From: Paralichthys olivaceus
Lineage: Eukaryota > Chordata > Actinopteri > Pleuronectiformes > Paralichthyidae
Direction: 5' to 3'
Assembly: GCF_024713975.1 (NCBI RefSeq)
Contig: NC_091097.1
Coordinates: forward strand, 7,682,861-7,746,860
DNA: 64,000 nt
Each line of letters begins with the position of its first letter. Within the stretch, counting starts at the first letter, position 1. The notes under the pieces are model-generated. The model was given only the letters and a program-made list of their open reading frames with translations. It was not told the origin of the DNA and ran no database searches. Below, in pieces: positions 1-24,720 of this stretch. Both the position numbers and the translations under genes were made by a program.

Positions 1-3000
1 GGTATGAGTCACAATGTTCTGCCGTCGCTGCTGAACACAAGGATGTGACTAAAAGAGAGAGAGGAGGAAAAGTTGTGTCATTGGACAGTGAATGAAACGC
101 ATCTCTCGGCCTGTCATGTCGTGGCCCCGCCCCTCCGGTGACCCCGGGGGGGGAAGTGGCATAAGACCTGTCACCCCGCATCACAGCCCATATGTAAATG
201 TGTCAGCATGCACAGATTCATGAGTCCGACATATCAGTTTGAATATGCATGTTCAACACGGACTGGAGCGTAAACATCTCTACTTGCAGGGCTCAGTGCA
301 TCTGTGTGTGTGTGTGCAGGCTCACAGTATACGTCTGAGGTATGTTATAGTGACATTCCCGCTGGGAAGGAGCCTCATGACTGTTCTCATTTGCCAGACT
401 GCCCATATCTCTTCATGAGTGGAGGCCACATGGATGTGACATCAGATTTCATCCACACTCAGCGAGGATCTCCCTCCTCACCGAGCATGGACGAGGATTT
501 ACGGCTTCTCTCTGTTTCATATCATTGAAAATCATTCAAACCTTTTCAGTTTTTATGGCCGGGGGTCAGTCAACGTAAGAAAATGTAGGCATCTCTATGG
601 GCTGGTGATGAAAATGGTATTTTATTTTGATTCATGTAAAGATATCACTGCACAAAGACAATAATCATTGGCATAAGCCCTAATATGATAATTCCACATG
701 ATAGAGCAAATACAGTATAAAGCACTGAAGATATACTGTTATTAAGCAAAACCTGATTTACTTGATTGAATAGAAAATTAGGGCAACTAACAATTGTTTC
801 CATTGTCAAATAATGAGTACATTCATTTTTCTGTTCATCTGTTGGTTGTTTAGTTAATGAAATTGTAAAAAAAAGACAAATTCGTCACACTGTCTCTGTT
901 CCCAAAATCAATTCACTTTATATTGATATAAAAGTGTAAAAAGCGGCAGCTTGTCAGATGCTGGGAGCTCACACCACCAACTTAGTTTAGTTTTTTATGA
1001 GTCAACTTAGTTTTGCCTCATAAATATCCTAAAAGGATTCATCAGTTGTGAAAAGTGTTGCTGAGTAATTTCCTGTTGACAGACCAATTAATTCCTCAGC
1101 TCATTTATTCAAGAATATGATAAATAAATGCAATGAACTCTTCTGGGTTCTTATTAAATTACAAGCTTACATTCGAGCAAACACAGCACTGAATAAAAAC
1201 TGAAGTACACAGTACTGCTGCATTGCAGTGTCTGCAGGTGTTCATCCGTCAACGGCTGCAGTTCTACATGGATGACATGAACCTTGGTGGTCAGGATACA
1301 AATTGTCAGACATTTCTCATCTATTTTTCTTTTTTTCAATTAAAGAGATGTGCTGTGGCACCGCAGCAACACGTGCAGCGACACAGCTGGGAACATGTCG
1401 GCTGCCTGCGAAGGGTCAGGGCTCGACCGCAGGGCTCGTTTTCCTGAGGAGTCATCCTGAGTCACAGGGAGCCCGACGCAACCCTCCCACGCTCCTCATC
1501 GCTGCCTAATACTCGGAGTCTCCCCTAAAATATCAGGCGTTGTGGAAACATAGCAGGTCGAGCTGTGCTCTGTTAATGGCCACTTAACACCACGGTAATC
1601 TGGCGCTCAACAGATTCATCCACAGCACTTGAGCTGCCTGAGTTAGGGGAAAACATGAAGGTCAGCATCTAAAGACACACAGCCCAAATGTTTTCATGTC
1701 ACTGCCACTGAACAAACTTTCATCATATTCATTCAATCTTCTAGATAGAACTATTCTCCAAGAACCCCCCCCCCCAATATGATCCAAATCTATAAATTAC
1801 ATCCACATTGTACTTTCAACAGCGTCAGTACAGACGAACGTTCTCCCTCCAAATAAGGATCAAATGTACACACACAGGGGAGCCTGATGATTTAACACAC
1901 CCTGCTGTGTCTACCACCCGATGACCTCTATCAATTCTAATCACTCTGTAATTACAAAGAGAGCGAGGCACCTTCACTGTGCTCGCACATGTACCTAACT
2001 TCGTTTACAGGAACTGGCAGCCAGAAAATGCAGAGCAGCGTACAGGGTGACAAGCGGAGGGAATCCAGACGTTGTTGGCAGGAATAAACACACAGTTTTT
2101 TTCCCCTCGGTGTGCTGCACTCCGAAGGATTAAGGCTGGCACTGCTCTCACGTCTGCTGAACAAGATATAAACATAACACCTTGATGTTTGATATTGCAC
2201 AAAGCCAGTTAAAGGAAATTGCCTCAGTGGCCAAGGCTCTCCCATCAACTTCTCATATTTCATCCACAACTCTAATCACACTTACAGACTTTTTAAGACA
2301 CCAATGTCACAACATGTTGAGTTCCTGAATGCTGCCGCCACTCTCGATTTGTTTGGGATGTAAGCATAAGATGTTGCTCTTACTGTACTGGCTCCACATC
2401 ACACATTCTGACGGCAGAAATTGGGGAAAAACAGGAAGTGATTTACTCCAGTTATTCAAAGATAGCGGCCTGCAAAGCATGTAATTGTAATTAAACACAT
2501 CCCACAGACATTTGAGTTTACAATTAAGTTAATTGCAAAGGCCTGATGTTAATTGCAATCAATTAACATAAAAAACCCATTGAAATACCATTAGAAAGGT
2601 TTGATGCAGATCATATTCTGCTGATGTTTAGTTTAAATGGTGGAAATGAGGAAATTGAATGATTCAAAATGACTGTAACATGTGAGAATGGTGGATGCTG
2701 ATGTTCTTGGCTGGTTAGAAACCACCATTACAGCTTTAGAATTTGTGCCATTCATGTGATGAAGATACAAATCTTTTTTTAAATTCTCTATTCCATGTAA
2801 TTAAATATAAGGTTAAACCATGATGCTGTTTTCATTGTAACGTTGAAAATTCACTGAAAAGCTGCAGGGAAATCTGCTGCGTCTTCAGTTTATCAATCAC
2901 TACCACCCAGTGTAACTCTACACGGAAGAAAAAGAACAAGAAATATTGATTTTCCATGTCTCACAAGTAATTTAAAATTCAATAGCAGAGCAGCTTAAAC

Positions 3001-4537
3001 CTGTTTACAAAAGCTCCAGGTACCGTTACGCCACGGAATGATTGTGATTGATTCTAACATGGTGAAGATTTGAATGTGCTTTGCATTAGTGGAATGCAAC
3101 TAAACACATTAAGTCAGGTGCTATGGTTAAATCAGAGTTATTTGCAATTAAGTGTATTTGTATTTTTATTTTATTAGATGATGCATGTATTACAAATTAG
3201 ACTTATTTAGATTTAGATATAATGTTTTCATACAAACCACATGATTATTTATAGAAATTAAATATGAAGAGCCAACAGATTAAAGAACTCACCATCCTAC
3301 AAAATGATTTACATCACCTGGACCATCTCCAGTAAAATGCTACTTATGCATTAATAGATCAGTATAATAATAAAATAATAAAATATGTGATACTACGTCA
3401 AACTCTGGGGCCATTTTTTGAATTAGGATTTTTCTTTAATTTGAGACTTAGTGAATACACCTGAGGATTTATACTTGTATATGGAGTATTTATCTATTGC
3501 AGTATTAGTAATTCTATTAAAAGGATCTGAATACTACTTTTCATCTTTGGTGCCTTTTCTTGGATGGACTCTTGTTGGATCCCTCCCAACTGAATAATTA
3601 TTTTATACATTCTACTGAATGTGTTATAAATCAACTCAGCAGTCACCTAAAATGCTGTGTAACATTTTTCATGCTCCTCTAAGACGTCTTCAGATCATTC
3701 AATAAACATCCGAACACAATTTATGACTTATTTCTGCAAACTCATGAGTTTTTGGGGACCTGTGTTTCCAGTGCTGTGTAATATTACAGTAAAAGAAAGG
3801 ATGACAGGAACACCGTGGTCATGATACTACAGCTCAAGTGATGGGGCATTTCCTTGCTGCCACACAGAGTCTGCTCCTCATCTTTCTCCCGGTGCTGGGG
3901 TGCACGGGTCGACTTCGCCTCCTCATATATTGGTGCAAGTTTCTGCTCCAACCCAGAGGGAGTGAAATAATGGTTTTTTTTGGGGGGGGGGGGTGCAGGA
4001 GCAGCAGAGATGGACTGCCTTGCAGAAACAGTTTCTCACAAAAAATGTTCAGTAAATCTACAGCACACAAGGCTGTGAAATGCCAAAATCCCACTCACTG
4101 GATGGAAATGAAGAAGGAACGAAGGGCGGATGGAAGAAGATGCCCTTCAACTGGCAGCTTAAAAGAATGAATTCAGAATACTTACATACCATCTATATGC
4201 TATGATGGAAAACAAGCATCACTCACTGGCATCATAATGTCTTTCAACCCAAATCCATCACAATGACTTTACATGTATGGAGGATTCTTCCGAGGCACAT
4301 GGGGGGAGAAACTCATTACGGAGGCTCATATTTGAGAAGCTGCTGGTGTGGCATTGACAAATGCTCCACACAGAAAAGCAACGTGGCACATTTCAAAGGC
4401 GTCCAGGCACAATGAAACGGTTTCTCATCATGGTGAATGATGCCGGGTGCCGGCTGCTCCCAGGTTAACTGCTCTGAGTGGTGGGTGTGTTTCTTTCTGA
4501 TATATTGACTTCAGAAATGATGAGATAATCACTGAAT

Positions 4538-4541
<4 letters not shown>
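1..4541. other. Gene-free AT-rich stretch
   Basis: I see no supported gene here. Open frames are short, carry no recognisable domain, and are not framed by a consistent series of splice sites. The sequence is mostly AT-rich, with short homopolymers such as a run of ten C near 1,765 and a run of G near 3,984. It could be intergenic DNA or the interior of a large intron of a gene whose exons lie outside the window; the sequence does not decide this. Confidence 0.6.

Positions 4542-4621
<80 letters not shown>
4542..4621. repeat. (GT)40 microsatellite
   Basis: An uninterrupted GT dinucleotide run of about 80 bases. Perfect arrays of this length are usually polymorphic in fish. It lies in gene-free DNA. 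Confidence 0.97.
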
Positions 4622-4623
<2 letters not shown>

Positions 4624-5299
4624 GGGCTGTCAAAGCAATAATTGGCACATTCTGTTGTGAGAGAGATAAAAGGCGTTTAGAGCTGGAGCATCATGGGTAA
4701 AGACACCAGCTCCATCATGGTGGTGCAAATTCAATCCAAATGGTTCAGATGTGCATATATTATATATGCTCATATAAAAACTATATGATATATTATATTA
4801 TAGATAATGCACATATCAATATGCATTGGAGATTGTTTGGGTAATGATGTATGCCTGTGTAATAATCAGAATTATAGTATATATTCTAAATACTGCTGCA
4901 ATTTTCACCTTTCTCATCCCAGTTGAAATAATTCAGCTCAATAGATCCTGATATGAGCCTGAATGTTACAGATCATTACAGCACAAACAGGCAAAGCTGC
5001 GCAGCACTTGTGAAATATATTCCTTGTTAATTACTCTCACGAGTCAACCAATAAAGTCATTACAAAGTGTGCGTGTGATTTGAACAGCTCCTGCAGGATT
5101 TCACCCAAACCCAAGAGGAGAATCCCTGCACCGCCCATCTACACCATGTTCCTGCCGAAATGATCTGAGAACAAAAGGCTGTGGAAACACTGTGGTTCGA
5201 TATCGAACCAGGGTTGTTTTTTTTCAGACTGAATTTGTATTTGAATTGAAGCTGGTGGGTTTGCACGCAGACTCCAAATTAGCAGCTTATGCCAATTAA

Positions 5300-6370
5300 A
5301 CGCGCTGTTTCCAGAAAAGCACGTTTGTTGAGAGAAGTTCATCTCTCGCTGCTCACAGCTTGACCTCATCCAAAGTGCTGCACGGGGGCAAATGGGTGAA
5401 AATCTGGTGCAAATGAAACGCAGATACGCAACCGTCGCCTGCGCGTTGTGGTGCCAACCCGTGCGTCCGTGACCACCGACATCCCATCTCAGCGGGGCTC
5501 CCATTAGGTTGGAGATTAGCCACATTGTAGGGGCAGAGATGACAGAAAACCACATCACATTACTGGTTATCAATAGATGGATCCTTACCGCTCTGTGCGA
5601 GTCTGTGAAGATGCTTTAAGATGTAAGAAGATCCTGGTGTTTTGGGAGGGGAAGGTCGTTCTGGACTTGGTGAGGTCCAAACTTGAATCTCGTCGTTGCT
5701 GGTCAGCTCCACTTGTTCGGGAGGAACCAGCGGCGTGTTTCACTGATGCGTTGTTCTTGCTCTTATTCTTATCTCAGAGCATCACTACGAGATGTGTGAG
5801 CTCTCTTTGTCCATGTCAGCCACACGAGTCTGTCTTCAGTCGAGGAGCCTCGATTCAACTATGTGGTCTGCTGCGTAAAACCCGTGCCAAAATTCCTGCG
5901 GGCCCGTTCCGTTACAGCGACGCGAGACAAAGGTCTGGTCATTTTGGCACAAACTGAAGCTGCTCCGCTGCCAGGAACAGTTTGAGGATTAAACCCAAAG
6001 AGCTGGTTTGTCCATGTCTCGTGCGACGGGCCTGAGAATCTGGTAGTAATGTGTCACACGTGCCAGTTCGCTCCGGTATCGTCCGTCGGGTCCCGCATCT
6101 CGGTCTTCCTCGCAGGGGCAGCGGACAGCGGAGTTGCAGATCTGTTGATCACCGGAGGTCCACATGCATCCAGCGGGGTCTTTAGACTCGTATTTATCGG
6201 GAGCGGGGATTCCGCGATGTACCACAAACACACACAACCTGACACCGGCTGAGCGAGGGTCTCTGCTGAGTGACAGCTGGATCCTCTGACTGAAGCTGTG
6301 GCGACCCTCCTCTGCAGGAGGAGCAGGAGAGCAGGATGCTGCGCGTACGCGTCTTTGACAGTGCGCGCAC
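5300..6370. promoter_or_regulatory. CpG-rich patch, possible orphan promoter
   Basis: Within AT-rich surroundings this stretch has many CpG dinucleotides (for example around 5,430-5,470, 5,870-5,940, 6,040-6,200 and 6,345-6,375). Several overlapping frames stay open on both strands, which is expected of GC-rich DNA and is not proof of coding. None of the translations is recognisable. Elsewhere in the window such CpG density marks the promoters of znf652 and phospho1, so I infer a promoter or first exon of an unidentified gene or noncoding RNA, direction unknown. The (CA)n run just to the right interrupts it. Confidence 0.3.
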
Positions 6371-6378
6371 TCGACTTG

Positions 6379-6379
<1 letters not shown>

Positions 6380-6415
<36 letters not shown>
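6380..6415. repeat. (CA)n microsatellite
   Basis: About 17-18 perfect CA units at the edge of the CpG-rich patch. Confidence 0.95.
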
Positions 6416-6416
<1 letters not shown>

Positions 6417-7089
6417 CGAAACCATAATCATATGAAGAGGGCAGTTGAGCCACATTTATTACGTCTATTGCGGACTCTTAAAGAAATGACCCAGTGCATT
6501 CAATCAATGACAATTTATATGTGCAGCCCATATTCATAAATCCCAGTTTGCCTCACAGGGCACAACAAGGTGCTACATCCTCTGTTCTTAACCCTCGACC
6601 AGAGAGAGGAAAAAATGTAGAAACCTCAGAATCACATCAACAAAATAACATAAACAACATTCATGAGAAAAGGCAATGCCCAGCATCAGTGTTTAAACAG
6701 AGATGAAGGAGCAGCGAGGACACTTGATGGTGGTATAGTATTTGTGAGTAGGCATATTCAGCTGCCACCACAGGATTAACTGCCGAGATGTCATTTCGTT
6801 ATCACGATTTTCTAGAGTTGTATAGAATTACCTAAAAATTTAGACAAACTTCAATTTGCTGTATTTGATATTTGGAGAATTCAATGACATATTTTTTTAT
6901 TCTCTATATTTAAAAATGTTGAGCTGCCTTACAAAATAAAACCTTGCAATAGTCAAGGGTTTAGTTTTACTTTAAGTTTTTGGGAGGTTTTAAACACAGA
7001 AGCAATTTCAAAGTGCTTCCTGCAACGAGTGCTGTGAAGTCAAATGGGATGGAAAACTGATTGTGAAAGAATTGAAATGCAATAAAAAA

Positions 7090-7345
7090 GAAACTAAAAT
7101 GTCATTCGGTAGGAGATTCGATTATTCTAACTAAAATGGTGAAAAAATCCCAATCTCTCAATTTCAAAGAAAGAGAGGAAAAGAATCCTGGATCCACCCT
7201 CTGATGTGGATCAACACCAAAATTGAAATGGTTCTTCCTTCTTGGGTCATGCTCCACAGCTTCATAAAATTTCATGGAAATCGTTTGAGTCACAGATGAA
7301 AATATACCCTCCTTGGTGGAGGTAAAAACACTGAAAGACAATGTA
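7090..7345 (-). repeat. Dispersed fish repeat, inverse orientation
   Basis: The minus strand reads: fragment on steep-slope wording such as TTTCCATGAAA, then AAGAACCATTTCAATTTTGG, then GGTGGATCCAGGATTC. The plus-strand right end carries CCTCCTTGGTGGAGGTA. This matches a very common teleost dispersed element that I recognise by its CCTTGGCGGAGG end. A second copy lies in the opposite orientation at about 10,905-11,170. I do not assign a family name. Confidence 0.6.
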
Positions 7346-7397
7346 GAGTTATAACAGAGCAGATCAGCTTTGGTCTGGTTTGTTCTGGTCTAGTGTG

Positions 7398-7400
<3 letters not shown>

Positions 7401-7488
<88 letters not shown>
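7401..7488. repeat. (GT)44 microsatellite
   Basis: Perfect GT repeat of about 88 bases. It creates long artificial Cys-Val open frames that should not be read as genes. Confidence 0.97.
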
Positions 7489-7492
<4 letters not shown>

Positions 7493-8080
7493 GACAGATG
7501 CATCATTAGGCCCTCAGTGGTTCAGTTATTTGGTTGCAGAGCCCAGTGCACATTTAACGAGTTTATCCTGTTAGATGGAAACCAACCTAACACAGTCGGA
7601 TGACATATGAGAAAAATGACAGATTTCACCATGAGGCTGTGAACCACGTTCCGAAGGAAACGTCTGAAGCAGACGGATCCTCCGGCCGATGATGTCTGTG
7701 ATTCCATACGTTCAGACGAGCCTCCTTCCACTCAGAAATCAGTGGAAGTGATCAGAATTATCCCAAGGTGGGTTTTTTTATGTTACAGCACGTCTGGTCT
7801 CCATATGTGGAAGGCCTCGAGCACGGGAGAACGTGGCTCATTCGGCTCATACGTAGTTGCTTTGAGTTTGGAGCTTGATTGTTCCAAACGGAGATTGCTC
7901 ACAAATTCCTCCACCCCGCCCCCATACCCCCTCCTCTAACTCTGCTGCCCATGCATGCACAGCCTCCGTCAGTCTGGGATGGATTCACCTCTTGATCCTC
8001 TGTCAGCACAGTGTGATTCAGTATTGTGGGTCCTTCAGGTGCCCTAGGGTGCAGGAGTCACACAGTCATGTGGGTCTGCG

Positions 8081-8083
<3 letters not shown>

Positions 8084-8123
<40 letters not shown>
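8084..8123. repeat. (GT)20 microsatellite
   Basis: Perfect GT repeat of about 40 bases in gene-free DNA. Confidence 0.96.
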
Positions 8124-8124
<1 letters not shown>

Positions 8125-8125
<1 letters not shown>

Positions 8126-10900
8126 CTCAGCTTTGACCTTGCCAGACCTGCTGGACAGTGATGGCGCCCCCCTGCGTTTGGTTAAAACCGGCTGTTCAAG
8201 TTGAAGATGATGGAAATATGACGTTGTTTGGGAAATAAGAGCAAACATGCCAGGAAACACATTTTAAAGTGATATTGAACTGTACATTATTAACAGACGG
8301 TTATTCAATAAAATATATGATTGCCAAATGAACAACTGTTTATGTTTACGGCTATTTTATACTCCAAGTAGTAACCTACAGCAATGAACAGACAGTGGTG
8401 CCTACACAGACATGTACAAGCCCCCCCTCATAGAAAGGGTCAAGAAACAAAATGATCATCTTAGTCTTGGTGGTTACGTGCGTCTCATTTAATCATTTTG
8501 TGTCTTTGTGGTCGCTTCCCTTCTATTAGAGACGAATTCAATCTCAATCATCTCCTTGTTGTGTCCACAGATCTTTTAATGATTCATATAACTGGTTTTC
8601 CTGTGACCGTAGCCTCCTATTGTGGGCTGGATGTTCTGGGGGAAAGAGGTCTGCCTCTAACGTTAGCAGGAAGAGACAAGTGTGATTGAGTCAGACACAT
8701 GCCAGAGCCGAAGAGGTGTGCGCACCGAGACTGGACAAGATGAAGAAGAGGTGAGAGCAGAAGACAGATTCACTGCAGGAAAAGGTGACTGATGAGATGT
8801 GTTGAGAGCAGATGGAGCTGGAAAAGGAAAAAAAAAAGGTGAAGGCCTGACTTGGAGAGAGAGGGTTGCCCCTAATCGGCCTTGCACCAGGACAGTCTCG
8901 CTCCCGTCTATATTTAGCACAAGGACCACAGATTGTAGCGAGCGCTCCGGGGCCGGGGTTGTGTTCAGACCGGCAAGAACTGCTGCCATCCGTCTCAGCG
9001 CCCCGGGCCAGGCACGATCGTGGCTCACGCCAGCACAAGAGTGGAGCCATGGGACCGTGTCGTCTGAGTGCACGTTTACTAGCTGCTTCAAAGCAAAGCG
9101 AGAGGATAGAAATCCTTAAAGCATGTGTGTCCATACCATCACTGTACTTACAGTTGCTCTGTCCAAATGGTGCATGCGTGTTTACAGGAATCCCTCAATC
9201 TCTTCATTTCGTCTTCCTCCACGCATTTGAAAAGGGCACAGCATCCCCCATCACCGTCTACACACGTCGGCTGAAATAAAGAAATCCCTTGTCTCACTGG
9301 ACAGGATTGACATTCAGTCCAAATGTCAAAGCAGCTTAAGCTATTTTTTAACTTCATGCCAGCGCTCCTCTTACCTTCCCGATCTGCACCACCTCCAGGA
9401 CTGTTGGGGGGAATTGAGTGATGAGGGACTGAGTCGGTCAGACGCAAAAGTCGTCTGAGGCGGTGACAAGACTCACACGGCATTCCCTCATCTTGAAGTG
9501 TAGTTAACCACTGCTCCACTCAATATCTTCGTTTTAAAGATCAAGCACTTACTGTGGGATTGAATTGTGGCCGCTGTGGTTTTCACCTTCCAGAGGGACA
9601 GTGGCTGCTGGCGGCTGTTCCATGTCGGTTACGGTGGATCCCTCATCTGTGGAAACTTTTCAAACTGCCCACAGCGTATTCAGCTGCCTTAGAAACAGGA
9701 GACTTCAGATCAAAGATCACTTTAAGACTTAGGCAGAGCTTTAGGACATGGCAAAACTAGAAGGGTACTCAGTAGAGCGCATACCTCGGTCAAGGCCAAA
9801 TAATCGCCTTAAATTTAATCAAGCTGCAACCACTCGTAGATATCAGTTCCCCCTCAATATGTCTGCTTTCTTTTCATCCACATCAATTTCCTGATCGAAT
9901 TGGGGACAATTAAAAAAAAAACAGCCTATAAGTTGACTTCTACTGAAAGAGTTTTAAATCGGCTCCAATACATAGAAATAAGTGGTGAGCTACCAGCAGA
10001 AGTCTTGTTGTGTTTTAATGGGATTCTTATTTGAATGAAAAATGTTTAATAGTAAATGAGCACTGATACATTTTGCAGCTTTAAATGAAAACTATTCACC
10101 TACAACCCTGACACTGGAACTTGAACTGTACAAATCCTTCCACACTTTGTGAAATTAGCACCTGAGGAGAAAGATCTAATGATGGCTTTGTCTTTTCCTG
10201 CAGGTGACATCTACTCAGGGTATTGACCCAGTTAGAGCTAGTTATTCATACAGAAAGAACCCATTCATAACCAGGGTAAATAAGAATTTGGTTTCTTTTG
10301 CAGCATCAGTTTGAGATTCAAGTGGTTTCCAGATGAGGGCGTATCGTTGCATTAAATATAGTTTAATACAGTTGTTCCTAACCTCGTCTGACACCCCCCC
10401 ACAGCCCCATCAGATGAGTTTAAAGAAACCCGTCATCCAGACCACCCAACGTGCTCCAATTATATCAATGTAGTTGTTATTACAATGGATGTTGTTGAAC
10501 AGTATCACATGAATGTTGATATTGTCAGTTTTGTTCTATCAAAGATACTGAAATTGTTTTGACTCGGTCTAGTTTCAGCAGATTTGGTTACATTTGCACA
10601 GCTTGTATTTGGAGACATTAACATTTGCACCATTTATCTGGTATCTTACTTTGTATTCTCACTTTTCTTTTTGCTTGCTCTCTAATTTAGAAAAATCCTT
10701 ATCACAGCATGTGTTTCAACAGACGTGCTCTATGCATTGTCTCTGGTAATTGGTTATTGGGAAAGTAAATGTCCTCGGTATATGATAAACATTATGATTT
10801 AATTCTGTTTTTCTCAAACTCTTACTACATGTTGGTGTTGAGATGGTTAAAAACTGCTCAAAACTTATTTCTATGATATTGTTTTTAAGTAATTCACCCA
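8125..10900. other. Gene-free stretch with a GC-richer patch
   Basis: No recognisable gene. Bases 8,690-9,120 are GC-richer and open in several frames on both strands, but none of the translations resembles a known domain. A good splice acceptor (TTTTCCTGCAG) precedes an open segment at about 10,204-10,275 that ends at a GTAAAT donor. It could be a small plus-strand exon of the gene whose tail may lie at 11,441-11,610, but nothing else supports it. Confidence 0.5.
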
Positions 10901-10904
10901 TTTG

Positions 10905-11170
10905 TTTTTGTCGGTTTGTTTGTGAGAAAGATTAAACAAAAACAACTCAAGTGATTTCCATGAAACTTTGTAAAAGGACGCGGTGTGTAAGGGAACAACC
11001 CATTCCATTTTGATTCAGATCCAAGAATTCTTTTTCACTTAATCAATAATTCATGGACCTTGATAGAAAAAAAGACATTTTTAGAGGACTGATATCTATG
11101 AGTGTGTGTAATTTGATGCAGCGTTATTGAATTTAGTCTTGGCAGTGATCTAGAGAGGGAAATTCAAGTT
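10905..11170 (+). repeat. Dispersed fish repeat, forward orientation
   Basis: The order GTTTGTTTGTGAG, GATTTCCATGAAACTTTG, GGAACAACCCATTCC, GATTCAGATCCAAGAATTC and ACTGATATCTATGAGTGTGT is the body of the same teleost dispersed element found inverted at 7,090-7,345. The two copies are diverged and both look inactive; neither has a coding frame. Confidence 0.6.
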
Positions 11171-11440
11171 TAGTTTATGCTATAAAAAGTGTAGAATACA
11201 GTTTATTATTATTTTAATCCTAATATTGGCAAAGATAACTCAAGACCTTTCCCCCCACTTCCCTCTGAACTAGTGTTGAACACAGGTCTTTGCTATTATG
11301 CCTAAAATGCTCCTTGACTGACTCAAAAGATAAAGAAAGCAAACATTAAATTTCCATCTATGTCAGATGTCAAAACCAAGTCTTTTTACTTTATTAACAT
11401 CTCGTTTGATATGTGCCATCGTTCCTTCTTTTTCCTCTAG

Positions 11441-11610
11441 TCAGCCTCATGACCTCAACCTCTCCTGCTGCCTCCAACCATCCTGCCGCCTGTCCATCAG
11501 TCACCGCCCACACAGAATCCCGAACAGACACACTGATCACTCAAACCAACAGCGAACCTCCAACTCACACACACGGAATAGACTCCTCTACACTCCAGCT
11601 TACCCACTGA
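11441..11610 (+). CDS. Possible terminal exon of an unknown plus-strand gene
   Basis: A strong acceptor (TTCTTTTTCCTCTAG) is followed by an open frame of about 56 codons. It starts in phase 1, reads SLMTSTSPAASNHPAACPSV near its start and STLQLTH at its end, then stops with TGA at 11,608-11,610. It is rich in Ser, Thr and Pro, and I do not recognise it. AATAAA on the plus strand at 11,821-11,826 could end such a transcript, which would overlap the 3' end of eftud2 tail to tail. No upstream exons could be assigned, so this may be a chance open frame. Confidence 0.25.
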
Positions 11611-11719
11611 CTGCTACACCCTGATTACATCCACACCTCAACCACACAAGCTTTTAACATTAACAAGGTCCAAAAAAAAAAAGTACAACTGAAAGTACAA
11701 CTGTCTTTGGGTAACACAT

Positions 11720-11725
11720 TTTATT
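11720..11725 (-). terminator. eftud2: Candidate eftud2 polyadenylation signal
   Basis: AATAAA on the minus strand about 380 bases beyond the eftud2 stop codon. It is the nearest canonical signal that I noticed downstream of the gene. Confidence 0.5.
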
Positions 11726-12102
11726 CAGACAAAGATCAACGACAGCCAATTTAATTTTTCTTTTTTAAAAAGCTTCCGACTTGTCTTATTCTACAAAAAC
11801 AATCATTTATACATGTAAAAAATAAAAATACAAAGATGAGAGTTTAAACAAACTTCTGCAAGACCTGACAAATTACAGATGCTTTCCAAAGAAAAGAGCG
11901 AAAACTTCCCAAAGTCCTTTACTTCTCTGGTTTTCATCAATCCAACGACAGATCCCAGTGATCTTACTTTGTTATGGACCTTTTAGAATGTTCTGTTGTG
12001 TGAGTTTCCAAATCTATGAAAACTCATTGGCTCTGGATTACAGTGTAAAGGCAGGATTTACTATTGTCTGCATGGTTTGCAGTCTCGCTCTGTGTTGCAG
12101 TC

Positions 12103-24030
<11,928 letters not shown>

Positions 24031-24568
24031 CTTGCAGAGACCTGAGAGAGACATTAAGCGTTAATGACTTTTAATAATAACATTTGTTTTCTGTGCCACA
24101 TGGAGGATTCCCATTGAACAGATTACAGCCAACTTTTTAACTGTTACCTTATTTGGTGTTGTTATATTATAATTTAACACCAAAGATGTGACGTGTTGCT
24201 GAGTGAGACATTTCAGAAACAACTTCTGTCATATCTGTGGGTTTTTACAATTTAATCTTGCCATGTTAAGTAAAGCTACATTACCACCAGAGCTAACGCT
24301 AACTTCTTACAAAAATGCACCGTTAGGCATTTAGTTCAAAACAAGCTTCCCACCGCCAGAAAACTTCGACTTGACTTTAACCTTTTGAAATGATCATAAA
24401 CTGCTCTTGTACTTTGTTTGGACCTTGTCATTTGTTAGCCTAAAGCTAGCATGCTAACCCGCTAACAAGCAAAGAAATGAATGGCCCCCGGCCGACGTTC
24501 CAGTTACGTTGATGTTAAGCTAACTTACCACACTGAACTATTACCCGAATCCTTCAAAGTGTACTCAC

Positions 24569-24720
24569 CTGGATTCTCTTCAAACGGAGTCTGTAAATAT
24601 AATTCTGAAGCCAATAAAAGCTCGAGAGGTGTTCAGAAGATAAATAATTTCCGAAATAGCGCCATGCGTATGGGTAAACTATTTCCGGCTTTCTTCTTCT
24701 ACTAAGCTTATGGTGAGGAC
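24569..24720 (-). promoter_or_regulatory. eftud2: eftud2 non-coding first exon and core promoter
   Basis: A minus-strand donor (CCAG|GTGAGT) at 24,569/24,568 pairs with the acceptor CTCTCAG at 24,042, eleven bases upstream of the start codon, so a non-coding exon 1 lies immediately upstream. The sequence further upstream carries GCCGGAAAT (24,682-24,690 region, minus strand), a typical ETS-factor site of housekeeping promoters, and there is no TATA box. The exact transcription start is not visible. Confidence 0.5.

Noticed and set aside
5193-5215. Possible tRNA fragment (GGTTCGA box)
   Set aside because: No acceptor stem, anticodon arm or A box around it; it is part of a palindrome.
5139-5573. 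144-codon minus-strand open frame in the CpG-rich patch
   Set aside because: Unrecognisable low-conservation-type sequence, overlapped by other open frames. Treated as promoter-like DNA instead.
7380-7603. Cys-Val repeat proteins
   Set aside because: Translations of the (GT)n microsatellite.
8663-9279. Several overlapping 100-147 codon open frames on both strands
   Set aside because: Simultaneous openness in many frames reflects GC-rich composition. None of the translations looks like a protein family.
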